From DASCOT01 sp036012155 (lineage in GTDB: Bacteria; Acidobacteriota; UBA890; WLXD01): a DNA stretch of 47,377 nucleotides. Position numbers and translations under genes: made by a program. The notes below the pieces were generated by a model. That model was not told where the DNA came from and made no database searches. It saw only the letters and a list, made by a program, of their open reading frames with translations. Positions 7,559 through 17,178 of this stretch are shown here, piece by piece. The DNA lies in contig DASCOT010000106.1 of NCBI GenBank assembly GCA_036012155.1, positions 1 to 47,377 of the forward strand, written 5' to 3'. Each line of letters begins with the position of its first letter. Within the stretch, counting starts at the first letter, position 1.

Positions 7559-9539
7559 GTGGCGCCACCTCGACCCTGGCGTCGTTGAAGCAAGCGCCGT
7601 CGCCGACATCGGTGTAATCGTCAGGCACCAGAGCGTTGGTGGTGCGACCGTTCAGCGTGTTGTGCTTCCATAGTCCCTTCGGCATGAATACAACGCCGGC
7701 TCGCACCCGGTCGGTGACCGTCGCCAGGCAGTGCATCTCGCCACTGTCGTTGTACACGCGTAGGCGGGCACCGTCGACAACGCCGCGCGCCGACGCGTCG
7801 TCGGGGTGGATGCTCAACCCGACCTGCCCGCGGTGCAGCTGCCCGAACGTCGAGCTCATGCGGCGGCCGGTTGCTGGCGAGACCAGCGCCAACGGATGCA
7901 CATCGGTGGCAGGGTCGGGTCGGAATGAGTAGAGTCCGCCGGCAGCGGCCTGATCCAGCTCTTCCGGCACCAGATGAACTTTGGCGTCCGGCGTGCGCGG
8001 CATCATGTCGACGAATTGCACGGCCCCGGTGTTGAAGTCGGCAATCCCGATACCCTCGCGGGCGATCGACTCTCGGTACTCGCTGCCGCTGAGAATCGCC
8101 GCGGATAACTCGTCGGCACCATGCGGATCGCCGTCGCGATCCATTCCGAGCCGCTTACACAGCTGATCGAAGACCTCGTAGTTCGGGCGCGCCTCGCCAG
8201 CTGCAGCGACCACCGCGTCGGCTTGCTGTACGACCAGCGCGCCGTAGCCGCTACGGAGCTCCGTGTGTTCGAGGAAGGTGGTGGCAGGCAACACCACGTC
8301 GGCGTATAGCGCGCTGTCGGTCATTGCCTGCTCGAAGACCACCGTGAACAGATCGGTGCGCCGCAAACCTTCGAGCACACGCTCCTGATCCGGGAGAATC
8401 GACGCCGGATTGCAGTTGTACACGAACAGCAACTTAACGGGCGGGTCATCGGTGTCGAGCAACGCGCGCGCCAGGCGATTCACGTTGATGGTGCGGGTGC
8501 CGCTCGGCGGCTCGTTGGCGGCACGCGTCGCATCGAGCGGCAACGCGCCGCCGTTGCTGAGCAGATACCCGCCGCCCAGGACGCCGAACTTGCCGGCTAC
8601 CGCCGGAAGCGCCAGCACCGCAGCCACCGCAGAGCAGCCGTTGCGGTTGCGTTCCATACCCCAACCGGCACGGATCACCGCCGGGCTGGAGTCCGCGTAC
8701 CATCTCGCCAGGGTCTCGATATCTGCGGCGGCTACGCCGGCGACCGAGGCAGCACGCTGCGGCGTCCACTCCGACGCGCGCCGCCGAAACTCATCAACCT
8801 GGAGCGCGTTGTCGGCCAGGAACTCGAGATCCGCTCGATCGTTCTCAAACAACCAGTTGGCCACCGCCAGAGCGACCGCGACGTCGGTTCCGGGGCGCAG
8901 GGGTAGATGCAGGTCGGCCTGGCGGGCCAGCCGATTCCGGCGTGGATCGAGTACCACCATCTTGGCACCGCGGCGGCGCGCCTCCTGAACGTGCGGCAGC
9001 AAGTGGATCCCCGTGACGGCGGGGTTGCAACCCCAGACGACGATGAGCTCGGCGTGGGCAAAGTCGGAGAAGGCAACGCCGGGCATCTTGCCGTACATCC
9101 CCATGGACGCCAGGCCAGTCGGAACGGCGCAGACGTTGCGGGCAATGTTCGAGGCACCAAGACGACGAAACAGCCTGGCGTCGGTCGTGTCCTGGGTCAG
9201 CGCGCCATTGGAGCCACCGTAGCTCAACGGCAGAATAGCCTCGCCACCGAACTCGGCCACCACATCGCGCATACGCTCTGCGATCAGGTCCAGTGCCTCG
9301 TCCCAGGTCGCCGGCCGGAAGCCCCCCGTACCCTTCGGTCCGACGCGGATACGCGGCTCCAGTACACGCTCGCTTCCATACAAGTGCTTGGGGAACGAGC
9401 GCACCTTGGTGCAGATGTACCCGTCGGTAAGCGGGTTGCGACGGTCGCCATCCACCGAGACAACCCGGTCGCCTTCAACCTCGACGGTCAGGCTACAAGC
9501 GTCGGGACAATCGAGCGGACAGTGAGACAGCCTCTCCAC
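7551..9539 (-). CDS. Molybdopterin-dependent oxidoreductase, substrate unknown
   Basis: 662 aa, the size of the compact single-subunit branch of the DMSO reductase superfamily. The N-terminal Fe4S4 domain has C7-x3-C11-x3-C15 (HCPLDCPDAC) and C43 (GYICTKV). Then follow the molybdopterin-binding core (WGCNPAVTG, GWGMERNRNG) and the C-terminal dinucleotide-binding barrel (SIHPDDASARGVVDGARLRVYND). There is no twin-arginine signal, so it should be cytoplasmic. Start GTG with a strong AGGAGGT ribosome-binding site. No partner electron-transfer subunits are adjacent. Relatives are annotated variously as formate dehydrogenase-like or nitrate reductase-like; the sequence alone does not identify a substrate. 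Confidence 0.88.
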   Translation of the reverse strand: MERLSHCPLDCPDACSLTVEVEGDRVVSVDGDRRNPLTDGYICTKVRSFPKHLYGSERVLEPRIRVGPKGTGGFRPATWDEALDLIAERMRDVVAEFGGEAILPLSYGGSNGALTQDTTDARLFRRLGASNIARNVCAVPTGLASMGMYGKMPGVAFSDFAHAELIVVWGCNPAVTGIHLLPHVQEARRRGAKMVVLDPRRNRLARQADLHLPLRPGTDVAVALAVANWLFENDRADLEFLADNALQVDEFRRRASEWTPQRAASVAGVAAADIETLARWYADSSPAVIRAGWGMERNRNGCSAVAAVLALPAVAGKFGVLGGGYLLSNGGALPLDATRAANEPPSGTRTINVNRLARALLDTDDPPVKLLFVYNCNPASILPDQERVLEGLRRTDLFTVVFEQAMTDSALYADVVLPATTFLEHTELRSGYGALVVQQADAVVAAAGEARPNYEVFDQLCKRLGMDRDGDPHGADELSAAILSGSEYRESIAREGIGIADFNTGAVQFVDMMPRTPDAKVHLVPEELDQAAAGGLYSFRPDPATDVHPLALVSPATGRRMSSTFGQLHRGQVGLSIHPDDASARGVVDGARLRVYNDSGEMHCLATVTDRVRAGVVFMPKGLWKHNTLNGRTTNALVPDDYTDVGDGACFNDARVEVAPLS

Positions 9540-9655
9540 GGGTACCTCCTGGCGCGCGCGCGGACTATGATCTGATCTGAGCTAGTTTACGGGGTGTTGC
9601 TCTGATGTGACTAGCCGACATTCTAACGAACGGCGTTCGGGCTCGTATTGGGGGC

Positions 9656-11029
9656 ATGTCGGGTCCGGAACCCAGTGGGGTGGCCCGCGTGCAGGCTTTT
9701 TCGTTTCTGCATTGCGCAGACGTTCATCTCGGCGCACCGGTGCGCGGCCTCGGCAAGCTGCCGGGCAGACTGCGCGAGAAACTCCGCGATGCGCCGGCCG
9801 AGGCGCTGGCTCGCCTTGTGACTACCGCGATCAACCGCGAGGTCGATGCCGTCATAGTCGCCGGAGACCTGTTCGACGCCGATGACCGGAACCTACGCGC
9901 TCACGCCGAGCTGCGCGAACAGCTACAACACCTCGATGACGTGGGCATACCGAGCTTCGTCGTCACCGGCAACCACGACCCGCTGGGGGCCTTGTCGACC
10001 GGCGTACGCCTACCGGAATCCACTTACGTTTTCGGGCCGGACGTGGAGTCGGTGCCGCTGCTTCGAGAAGGCGTCGAACTGGCGCGGATCTACGGCGTGT
10101 CTTACGCCAAATCGGCCACCTACGAGAATCTCGCGGCAGCCTTCCCGCGCAACCCCGATGGCGACTTCACGATTGGCGTCCTCCACACCAACGTCGGCGA
10201 TCGGGCCGGCCACGACCCCTATGCGCCGTGCCAGCTCAGCGACCTCACCCAGACGGGATTCGATTATTGGGCGCTCGGACACGTTCACACTCGTGAGACG
10301 TTGCACTCGCGAACACCGATTGTTCACTATCCGGGTAATCCACAGGGCCTCCATACGCGCGAGCCTGGCGCCAGGGGTGCGACGCTCGTCGCCGTCGACG
10401 AAAGCGGCCACGTAGAGCTGGAACCGATATGGAGCGATGTAGCGCGCTGGCATCGTGTCCGCACCTCAATCGATGATCTCGAGGCGATCGACGAGCTCAT
10501 CGGCGCGTTCGCCGAGATGGCAGGGGCGATCCGCGGATCGGCCCCGAATCGGATTCATCTGGTTCGCTGGACCCTCACGGGCAGCGGCCCGCTGCATGCC
10601 GAGCTCAATCGGCCGGCGACCGAGTTGGACCTTTGCCATGTGCTGCGCGCCGCACAGGGTATACGCGCCGAGGGTGATCCAGTGTGGCTCGAGCGTCTCG
10701 ATATCGCGACGGCCGCCACCCACGATATGGACAGGCTCCGGAACCAGCAGGATTACCTGGGCGACATGCTGCGGCTGGCGATGGAGGTCCGAGATGCTCC
10801 GCCAACGCCGAGCGCAGCGACGGTTGGCGACGAGCGCCCACCCGTCGGCGACCCTGGCGGCGTCGGTGCCGCCGTGCGCGTGCAGCTCTCCGAGCTTCTC
10901 GACAATCCCAGGCTCACGCGAGCCTTGGGGTCGGACCCGTGGCGGGCGCTCCGCTGGAGGGAGATCATCGACCGGGCCGAGGCCCTCGCCATCGAGCACC
11001 TCGCGCCAACCGAGGCCGACCGACCGTGA
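9656..11029 (+). CDS. Metallophosphoesterase, SbcD/YhaO-like DNA exonuclease subunit
   Basis: 457 aa. The calcineurin-like motifs are in order: CADVHLGAP (D-x-H), VAGDLFDADDRN (GD), VTGNHDPLG (GNHD), GVLHTNVG (H) and ALGHVHTRE (GHxH), all in the first 240 residues; the C-terminal part is the helical capping region. SbcD/Mre11 relatives use two Mn ions to cut DNA and work with an SMC-like ATPase, which is the next gene. The two genes overlap by four bases (GTGA), so they are translationally coupled. ATG 9656 is taken as the start; GTG 9689 would remove eleven residues and sits closer to the conserved fold. Confidence 0.88.
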   Translation: MSGPEPSGVARVQAFSFLHCADVHLGAPVRGLGKLPGRLREKLRDAPAEALARLVTTAINREVDAVIVAGDLFDADDRNLRAHAELREQLQHLDDVGIPSFVVTGNHDPLGALSTGVRLPESTYVFGPDVESVPLLREGVELARIYGVSYAKSATYENLAAAFPRNPDGDFTIGVLHTNVGDRAGHDPYAPCQLSDLTQTGFDYWALGHVHTRETLHSRTPIVHYPGNPQGLHTREPGARGATLVAVDESGHVELEPIWSDVARWHRVRTSIDDLEAIDELIGAFAEMAGAIRGSAPNRIHLVRWTLTGSGPLHAELNRPATELDLCHVLRAAQGIRAEGDPVWLERLDIATAATHDMDRLRNQQDYLGDMLRLAMEVRDAPPTPSAATVGDERPPVGDPGGVGAAVRVQLSELLDNPRLTRALGSDPWRALRWREIIDRAEALAIEHLAPTEADRP

Positions 11030-13662
11030 TCTTCCGCGGGATACGCATCGACGGGTTCGGCGTCTGGCACGATCTCGAAGTGTCGGACCTGGGTCCTGGC
11101 CTCAACGTGTTCCTCGCACCCAATGAAGGCGGCAAATCAACGCTGATGGCCTTCATCCGCGCCGCCCTGTTCGGCTTCAAACGACGGGGTGACCCACACC
11201 GGTACGAGCCGCTGCGAGGCGGACAGCACGGTGGGTTCATCGACTTCGAGACAAGTGGCGCTGGCTACCGCGTTTCGCGCACCGACGACGGCACTTCGCG
11301 TGGCGCGGCGATGGTAACCGGCGAGGATGGGAGAGAGTTCGAGCCTGGCAAGCTCGGGTCGCTACTGAGCAATACCACCGAGACGCTGTATGAGAACGTC
11401 TTCGCCTTCGGTCTCGATGAGCTTCAACGTCTCGACACACTGCAAGCCGAGGACGTCGCCGGGCATATTTACAGCGCCGGGATGGGGGCAGGCACCCTCA
11501 ATCCGGTCGCCTTCCGTCAGCAAACTCAGGAGGCACTGGAACGATTCTATCGACCACGCGGCAAGAAGCCGGCAATCTCGCGTCTACTGGGCGACATCGA
11601 AACAACGCAGGATCGGCTGGAGAATCGCCGCCAGAAGGCCGACGCGCATGCCGAGCTCGCCAGGCGGCGTAAGCGGCTGCAGGAACGGCGGGAACAGCAC
11701 CGCTCGACGCTAGAACGGCGCCAAGAAGAGTACGAAGACCTCAAGCGCCTCGACACTGCCTGGCCGCAATACCAGAAGCTGCTCGAAGCCGAGGCGACGT
11801 TCGAGGCGGTGGGGGTTGCACCGATGAGCGTGCGGACCGGAGACCTGGCCTCGGCGAAGGCCAGCGTGTACGCCTCAGAACCATCGGACGGGGGCGGCGG
11901 GGCGCAAGTGGTCGTCGAGGAAGCATCGTCCCTCAGCGCGGAAACCGGCGAGCAGGTCGAAGTGCTCGACCTGATGTCGGCGGCACAGCGGAAGCTGCTC
12001 ACGCAATCCAGCCGCATTCGCGGCCTGATGAGCAACGCGGAGCGGCTGCGCGAGCTTCATGCCACCGTCCACGCACGCCAGCGCGAGGCCCGCCACCTTC
12101 GCCACGCGCTATTCAACGATCTGGAGGAGATGGGCGGCCAATGGTCTCTCGATCGTGTCAGGGCAGTGCGAACTGACGTGACGGTGCGCGATGAGATCCG
12201 GCAATGGAGCGATCGTATCCAGGAGGCGGAGGCTCAAGTCCGCACTACGGATGCACGCGCTGCCGACGCCAACGTCGTCTATCAAGCGATGCTCGAGAAC
12301 CGCGAGCAAATCGGGCGAGGAACCCTTCTGTCGACCTGGGGGTTGATCGCCGCGGCGGTCACGGCAACCGCCCTCTTGGTGCCGGCTCCGGCACGTTTTG
12401 CGAGCAGCCTCGGCATCCTGTCGGTAGGCCTGTTGCTAGGTGTTCTGATGACCTGGCTTTACCAGCGCGGTCTGAGCCACCGCCGCTCCGATCAGGCGAT
12501 CGCGGCGCAGCGTGAGGCCGAGCTCTGGCAGCAGCACAACGACGCCAACAACGAGCTCGGAGCGGTCTCTGACCAATGGAACGGCTGGCTGCGGGAGCAG
12601 GGGCTGCCACCCGAGATGAGCACCCAGGGAGTGCTGGATCTGTTGGATCGACTGCGCCAGAGCCAGGATAAGGATCGCCGTGCGCAAGCCGCTGAAACCA
12701 CCGTTGATACCGCCATGGCGGAGCTACAACGAGCCTGTATGACGGTGCTGTCGGTTCTGGAACAACTCGATCGGCAGGCAATGGAGGACCTTCGCTACGA
12801 CACGCTCAAGATGGTCGACCCGCTGCTGAGCACCATCGGCGAGCTGCAGGCCGAAGTCGAGGCAGTAGAGGAGAATCGCGAGCGCATCCGGCAGGTCCTC
12901 GACGAATACGCTCGAGTGCGTGCCGGGCTCCGGGCGCTTGCCGGTGAGGAAGGCGCCGCGGAGTTTCAACGACGACTCGAGGCGACGAATCCGGAGAGCC
13001 TCGCTCGGGCGCTCGGTGAAGCTCAGGGCCATTTGGCCTCGGCGCGCGCCGATAGCGACGCGATCAACGAGAGTCTCGGTGCCCTGCGCCAGCAGCGCGA
13101 CGATCTGGAGAATGACGTCGAGCTGCCGAACCTGCTACAAGCTCGCGAGACCCAGCGTACCGACCTTGTCGAGAGGTTGCAGGAGTGGGCCGGACATGCC
13201 GTTTGCGCTGCTCTCTACGACGAGGCCAAGCGCAAGTACGAAGCCGAGCGACAGCCGGAGGTGGTTCGCCTCGCCAGCCAGTATTTCGAGATGATGACCG
13301 ACGGCCGATACTCGCGGGTCATCGCTCCCCTTGGAGAGAGCCGGCTGGAGGTCGAGCAAGAACGCGGCGATCGTCTCCCCCCGAGTGCCCTTTCACGCGG
13401 CACGGGCGAGCAACTGTATCTCGCCATGCGCCTTGCGCTCGCCAAGGCCTACGGTAACCAGGCCGTTCCCCTGCCCCTGGTGGCGGATGACATCCTGGTG
13501 AACTTCGATGACGATCGCGCCCGAGCCACCGCGGCACTGCTGGATCTGTACGCCAGCGAAGGGCACCAGATTCTGGCCTTCACCTGCCATCGTCACTTGG
13601 TGAGGACGTTTGAGAGCAATGCGCCGGAGGCTCAAATCCGAGCCCTGCCGGCGCACGCCTGA
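11026..13662 (+). CDS. YhaN-like AAA ATPase (SMC/Rad50-type) with a central membrane hairpin
   Basis: 878 aa from the GTG that overlaps the stop of the nuclease gene; an open frame runs further 5' but only inside that gene. N-terminal ATPase half: IRIDGFGVWHDLEV and Walker A PNEGGKST at 32-39. Long coiled coil either side of two hydrophobic stretches at about residues 435-480 (LIAAAVTATALLVPAPA and LGILSVGLLLGVLMTWLY), which look like a membrane hairpin. C-terminal half: ABC signature LSRGTGEQLYLAMRLAL near 787 and Walker B/D-loop VADDILVNFDDDRA near 819. This matches YhaN rather than SbcC, which has a zinc hook instead. It probably forms a Rad50/Mre11-like complex with its neighbour, here tied to the membrane. 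Confidence 0.87.
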   Translation: MIFRGIRIDGFGVWHDLEVSDLGPGLNVFLAPNEGGKSTLMAFIRAALFGFKRRGDPHRYEPLRGGQHGGFIDFETSGAGYRVSRTDDGTSRGAAMVTGEDGREFEPGKLGSLLSNTTETLYENVFAFGLDELQRLDTLQAEDVAGHIYSAGMGAGTLNPVAFRQQTQEALERFYRPRGKKPAISRLLGDIETTQDRLENRRQKADAHAELARRRKRLQERREQHRSTLERRQEEYEDLKRLDTAWPQYQKLLEAEATFEAVGVAPMSVRTGDLASAKASVYASEPSDGGGGAQVVVEEASSLSAETGEQVEVLDLMSAAQRKLLTQSSRIRGLMSNAERLRELHATVHARQREARHLRHALFNDLEEMGGQWSLDRVRAVRTDVTVRDEIRQWSDRIQEAEAQVRTTDARAADANVVYQAMLENREQIGRGTLLSTWGLIAAAVTATALLVPAPARFASSLGILSVGLLLGVLMTWLYQRGLSHRRSDQAIAAQREAELWQQHNDANNELGAVSDQWNGWLREQGLPPEMSTQGVLDLLDRLRQSQDKDRRAQAAETTVDTAMAELQRACMTVLSVLEQLDRQAMEDLRYDTLKMVDPLLSTIGELQAEVEAVEENRERIRQVLDEYARVRAGLRALAGEEGAAEFQRRLEATNPESLARALGEAQGHLASARADSDAINESLGALRQQRDDLENDVELPNLLQARETQRTDLVERLQEWAGHAVCAALYDEAKRKYEAERQPEVVRLASQYFEMMTDGRYSRVIAPLGESRLEVEQERGDRLPPSALSRGTGEQLYLAMRLALAKAYGNQAVPLPLVADDILVNFDDDRARATAALLDLYASEGHQILAFTCHRHLVRTFESNAPEAQIRALPAHA

Positions 13663-13695
13663 CGGATCGGGAGGCTCACCGTAGTTGAGCGACTG

Positions 13696-15969
13696 TCACC
13701 AGGCGCCGCTACCGAAGAACGGATCGGCCGTCTCGTCGCCCAGCAGGTGGCGATCGAACCATGCCTTGGACCGACGCCATCGATCGATTGCCAGCGATGG
13801 CCGGCCGATGGGGTCGTCCTGGCCTGGGTAGACAATCAACCCCGTCTGGGGCCCACCGTCGAGCATTCGTCGACGCAGCCGCGCGTACATGCCCTCGCTG
13901 AGCGACGCAGGCACGCGCCAGTCCTTCTCCCCCAGCATGAACATCGTCGGTGTGACAACGTCACCGACTGCGAGAAGCGGTGCCATCTGCCCGTAGACTT
14001 CGCGCACGGCTGGCTCGTAGGGGAGTCCGAGCTCTCGTTCCCACCACCGCCTCAGCTCGTCGGTGCCATAGCCAGCAAAGTGATCGGTTTCTGAGGTGCC
14101 CGAGATCGCTGCCGCAAAGCGGTTGCTCATGATGAGCAGATGGTTCGTCAGTATCGCGCCATAGGACCACCCGCTGATGCCAACTCGATCGGGATCAATC
14201 GTATTTCGCTGCTGCAGATGATCCACCCCAGCAAGGACATCGTCGGCATCCAGGCCACCCCACGCGGCCCACAGGCCTCGAGCGAAGTCCTGGCCATACC
14301 CGGATGAGCCTCGCGGGTTCAGAAAAAGCACCGCATAGCCCTGCGCCACGAGCCACTGCCGCTCCCACGAGAACGCCCAAGTGAACTGATCCATCGCCCC
14401 ACCGTGCAGGCGAACGATGAGCGGATGCCGAGCCCCGTCGACGGCGTCCAGCGGCCGCATGAGCCAGCCTTCGATGACTGTCTCTTGACCGCTGGAGAAG
14501 CGCAGTGGCTCCGGCTCCGCCAGCCGCATCGTTTGCCGCCATTGCTGGTTGAGCTGCGTGAGTCGCACCAAATCGATCGGCGGCGGCAAGGCGGTGGGTT
14601 GCATGTGCGCGTTCGGGTCGCGGAGCGGAACGGCCATCGGTTGGGCGTCGGTCGCCACCGCGTAGATCTCCGGCGGTTCGGTTCCCCAGGACAGCTCGGC
14701 CAACACTTGCGATCCGTCCGCGGTGAGGGCGAACGCACCGACCACGCGCGGACCGGCAATGATTGCGCCAGCGGTACCGGCCGGCACGGCGGGCGACGGT
14801 CGACGACGTCCGATGCCCAAGAAGCCGCGACGACGCTGACCGAGTCGAACCAAGCCGGTCGACACCTGCAACAGCGGTACCGTTCCACGGTCCTGGATCG
14901 TCACGTAGATCGTTGCCCGGTCCGGGGACCACACCGGCGCAGACGCGATCGGGCGATCAATCTGTGCGGTCAGTTCCTGCGGCTCCCCGATCTGCAGCTC
15001 CGCCGGGGGCGGCGAATCGTCGTCGTCGGCCTGCGGCGGGTACAGACCGACCATGCGCAATCGGCTATTGGCGTAGACCGGCGGATCGGCGGGCGTATGT
15101 CGGTAGGCGAGAAACCGGCTGTCGGGCGACCATGCGGGCATCGCCTCGGCTCCCCCGCTACGGGTAACCTGGATCGGCTCCCCCCCTTGCGGGCTCACCA
15201 GCCAGATGTCTGAGCTGTTGCTGGCGTCCGCAGGATCGGCGATCCGGTTCGAGACGAACGCGATCCAACGCCCGTCGGCCGACCAGACCGGCGAAGCATC
15301 GTCCTGGGGACCCTCGGTGAGACGACGAGCCAGCACCGGCGCCGACGCCTGTAGCGGAACGTCGGCGATGAAAAGATGGTACCGGCGGGTACCGAGATAG
15401 CCAACGCCGTCGGCTCTGGATTGCAGGCGCGTTACTACCAAGGGCGCCTCGACTCGCTCCGCCTCGGCCGCGGTTGTCAGCAGGCCCAGCTGAGCGATCG
15501 CCGGGGACTCCAGGCTTACCAGCACGATGTGCTCACCGCCCGGGCCCCAGGAAAAATCGGTCACTCCTTCCGGCAAGTCGGTCAACTGCCAGGGCGCGCC
15601 GCCGACCAACGGCAACAGCCAGATCTGGGAGTCTCGCAGGTACGCCAGCCACGAGCTATCGGGCGAAAGACGCGGGTGTGACCCGCGCTCGACGAGACGT
15701 CGCAGGCCACCACCGTTGGGTCCCATCTCCCACAGCGACGTCACGCTGGCGTCGGTGACACGATCCATAGTGGTGCGCGAGAAAACGACACGGCGGCCGT
15801 CGCGCCCTGGGTCGATGTCTCCGGTGCGGATCAGGTCGTAGTAGTCGGCGAGCTCGAGCAGCCGCAGCAAGGAGGGCTCTTGCTGAGCTGCCGCGCCGGG
15901 TTGCCCGACGAGAAGCAGCGCCGCTAGCAAGAGCGGCTTGGTGGCACAGGACGCGCGCCAGCTGCGCAT
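13696..15969 (-). CDS. S9 (prolyl oligopeptidase) family secreted peptidase with substituted catalytic His
   Basis: 757 aa. The start ATG at 15969 has GGAGG five bases upstream and opens a signal peptide (KPLLLAALLLVGQPGAAAQQ); an ATG 24 bases earlier has no such site. A WD40-like propeller occupies roughly residues 60-480 (repeats such as SPDSSWLAYLRDSQIW and SADGRWIAFVSN). The alpha/beta-hydrolase domain follows, with the nucleophile Ser602 in GISGWSYG and the acid Asp683 in LGEKDWRVP. Where the family has its catalytic His in a YPGxHHxI motif, this protein reads YPGQDDPI (Asp718, Asp719). No other His sits at that place. It may be inactive or use another residue. Monocistronic. Confidence 0.85.
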   Translation of the reverse strand: MRSWRASCATKPLLLAALLLVGQPGAAAQQEPSLLRLLELADYYDLIRTGDIDPGRDGRRVVFSRTTMDRVTDASVTSLWEMGPNGGGLRRLVERGSHPRLSPDSSWLAYLRDSQIWLLPLVGGAPWQLTDLPEGVTDFSWGPGGEHIVLVSLESPAIAQLGLLTTAAEAERVEAPLVVTRLQSRADGVGYLGTRRYHLFIADVPLQASAPVLARRLTEGPQDDASPVWSADGRWIAFVSNRIADPADASNSSDIWLVSPQGGEPIQVTRSGGAEAMPAWSPDSRFLAYRHTPADPPVYANSRLRMVGLYPPQADDDDSPPPAELQIGEPQELTAQIDRPIASAPVWSPDRATIYVTIQDRGTVPLLQVSTGLVRLGQRRRGFLGIGRRRPSPAVPAGTAGAIIAGPRVVGAFALTADGSQVLAELSWGTEPPEIYAVATDAQPMAVPLRDPNAHMQPTALPPPIDLVRLTQLNQQWRQTMRLAEPEPLRFSSGQETVIEGWLMRPLDAVDGARHPLIVRLHGGAMDQFTWAFSWERQWLVAQGYAVLFLNPRGSSGYGQDFARGLWAAWGGLDADDVLAGVDHLQQRNTIDPDRVGISGWSYGAILTNHLLIMSNRFAAAISGTSETDHFAGYGTDELRRWWERELGLPYEPAVREVYGQMAPLLAVGDVVTPTMFMLGEKDWRVPASLSEGMYARLRRRMLDGGPQTGLIVYPGQDDPIGRPSLAIDRWRRSKAWFDRHLLGDETADPFFGSGAW

Positions 15970-16044
15970 AAAGCCTCCATCAGCTTTAGTCATCGGGGAG
16001 GCGGGAATTTGCCGTGCTCGTACCGCCTCGTCCATCCTATCGGT

Positions 16045-16785
16045 ATGGCAATCGAACTCCAGCACACCGATGCCGTTTTCTTCGATCTCGACGACACCTT
16101 GGCCGATACGCTGGGAACGCTGGTGGGCCCGGCCTTGCGGCAGGCTGCCGCCGATATGGTGGCCGCGGGGCTCGATACGGATGAGACGGCGGCCGCAGCG
16201 TTCATGCGGCAGCTGGCCGCGCACGGCCGGGGGGCAGATTACTTTACGGCAGCGGTGCAACGCTTTGGGCCGACCAGCAACGAGGCTCCGGCGATCGCTG
16301 AGATCGGCCGCCGTACGTACTTCACCACCGACGTCGCGGCGATTCGTCTGCTGCCCGGTGCCCGGCGTTTGCTCGAGGCGCTCGCTCCGGACCACGCTCT
16401 CTTCCTGGTGACGGCCGGCGACCCCGATACCCAACAGCGGAAGGTCGAGCGGCTCGCAATCGGTCGGTTCTTCCGCGCCGTGCGGACGGTTTCGTCGGTC
16501 ATCGGAGAGCACAAACGCGACGCGTTCAAAGAGCTGGTTGCAGACCACGCTCTGGCACCGCAGCATTGCGTGTGCGTGGGCGACCGGCTGGTCGGCGAGA
16601 TTCGTGACTGCAATGAGCTCGGGATGACCACGGTGTGGATGCGGCGCGGCGAGTTTCGCCACCTGGGACCGCAAACAGACAACGACCAACCGAGTCACAC
16701 GATCGTGAGCCTCGATGAGCTCGCGGCGCTGCTCGGAGTAGGACAGAAAACCGCCGGGGAGAGAGATGCTCGAGCCAGTCAGTAA
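16045..16785 (+). CDS. HAD-superfamily hydrolase (subfamily IA)
   Basis: 246 aa. Motif I is AVFFDLDDTLAD (nucleophile Asp15, acid Asp17), motif II the TAGDPDTQ threonine, motif III the Lys in EHKRDAFKEL, and motif IV VGDRLVGEI. A helical cap lies between motifs I and II, as in phosphoglycolate phosphatase and YjjG-like enzymes, so phosphatase activity on a small metabolite is expected; the substrate is not predictable. The start chosen is ATG 16045 because the conserved fold begins eight residues later; an upstream ATG at 16009 adds twelve residues overlapping the divergent peptidase gene's upstream region. The next gene overlaps its end by 20 bases. Confidence 0.87.
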   Translation: MAIELQHTDAVFFDLDDTLADTLGTLVGPALRQAAADMVAAGLDTDETAAAAFMRQLAAHGRGADYFTAAVQRFGPTSNEAPAIAEIGRRTYFTTDVAAIRLLPGARRLLEALAPDHALFLVTAGDPDTQQRKVERLAIGRFFRAVRTVSSVIGEHKRDAFKELVADHALAPQHCVCVGDRLVGEIRDCNELGMTTVWMRRGEFRHLGPQTDNDQPSHTIVSLDELAALLGVGQKTAGERDARASQ

Positions 16786-17128
16786 GCGCACATACGCGCG
16801 CATCAAGGAGTTGGTGAGCGAAGATTTGGTGTGCGGCCACGCGATCCGCTACTGTCCGTGCCGCGTTCTGCCAGAGACCGTGCTCAATCTGAAGGGCGTG
16901 ATCCTGGAGATCCAGCGGCTGTGGATCGACACTCTCGGAGCCGCCGTATGGGATGAGCTGCAATCGCACCCGGACGGACAGCGGTTCTTTGCCGGCGAGG
17001 TACGTCTCGTCGAGGTGCAGGAAGGTCGGCCGCAGATGGTGGCCGTTTGGCTACGCGTACCGACCGACTACCCACGCCGGTTCAAGGTACAGCTGGTCGA
17101 CACGATCGAGCCTTGGGACCTACCGTAG
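16766..17128 (+). CDS. Conserved-looking protein of unknown function
   Basis: 120 aa, not recognised. It begins LEPVSKRTYARIKELVSED and has a short cysteine-containing stretch CGHAIRYCPCR (residues about 23-33), which could be a metal site, then an amphipathic region and a C-terminal beta-rich part ending TIEPWDLP. There is no signal peptide or membrane segment. Its start lies inside the end of the HAD gene (20-base overlap), preceded by GGGGAGAG, so the two are probably co-translated, and pyruvate kinase follows 50 bases downstream. Codon usage matches its neighbours. It is probably a real gene; function cannot be given. Confidence 0.65.
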   Translation: MLEPVSKRTYARIKELVSEDLVCGHAIRYCPCRVLPETVLNLKGVILEIQRLWIDTLGAAVWDELQSHPDGQRFFAGEVRLVEVQEGRPQMVAVWLRVPTDYPRRFKVQLVDTIEPWDLP

Positions 17129-17178
17129 GGATCAACGCTGTCACTTCAGCCACCCGGTGAATCGGTACTGGAGCAAAC

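Noticed and set aside
10684..11025. N-terminal extension of the YhaN-like ATPase
   Set aside because: The extension lies wholly within the nuclease gene in another frame and the family fold begins at the GTG at 11026.
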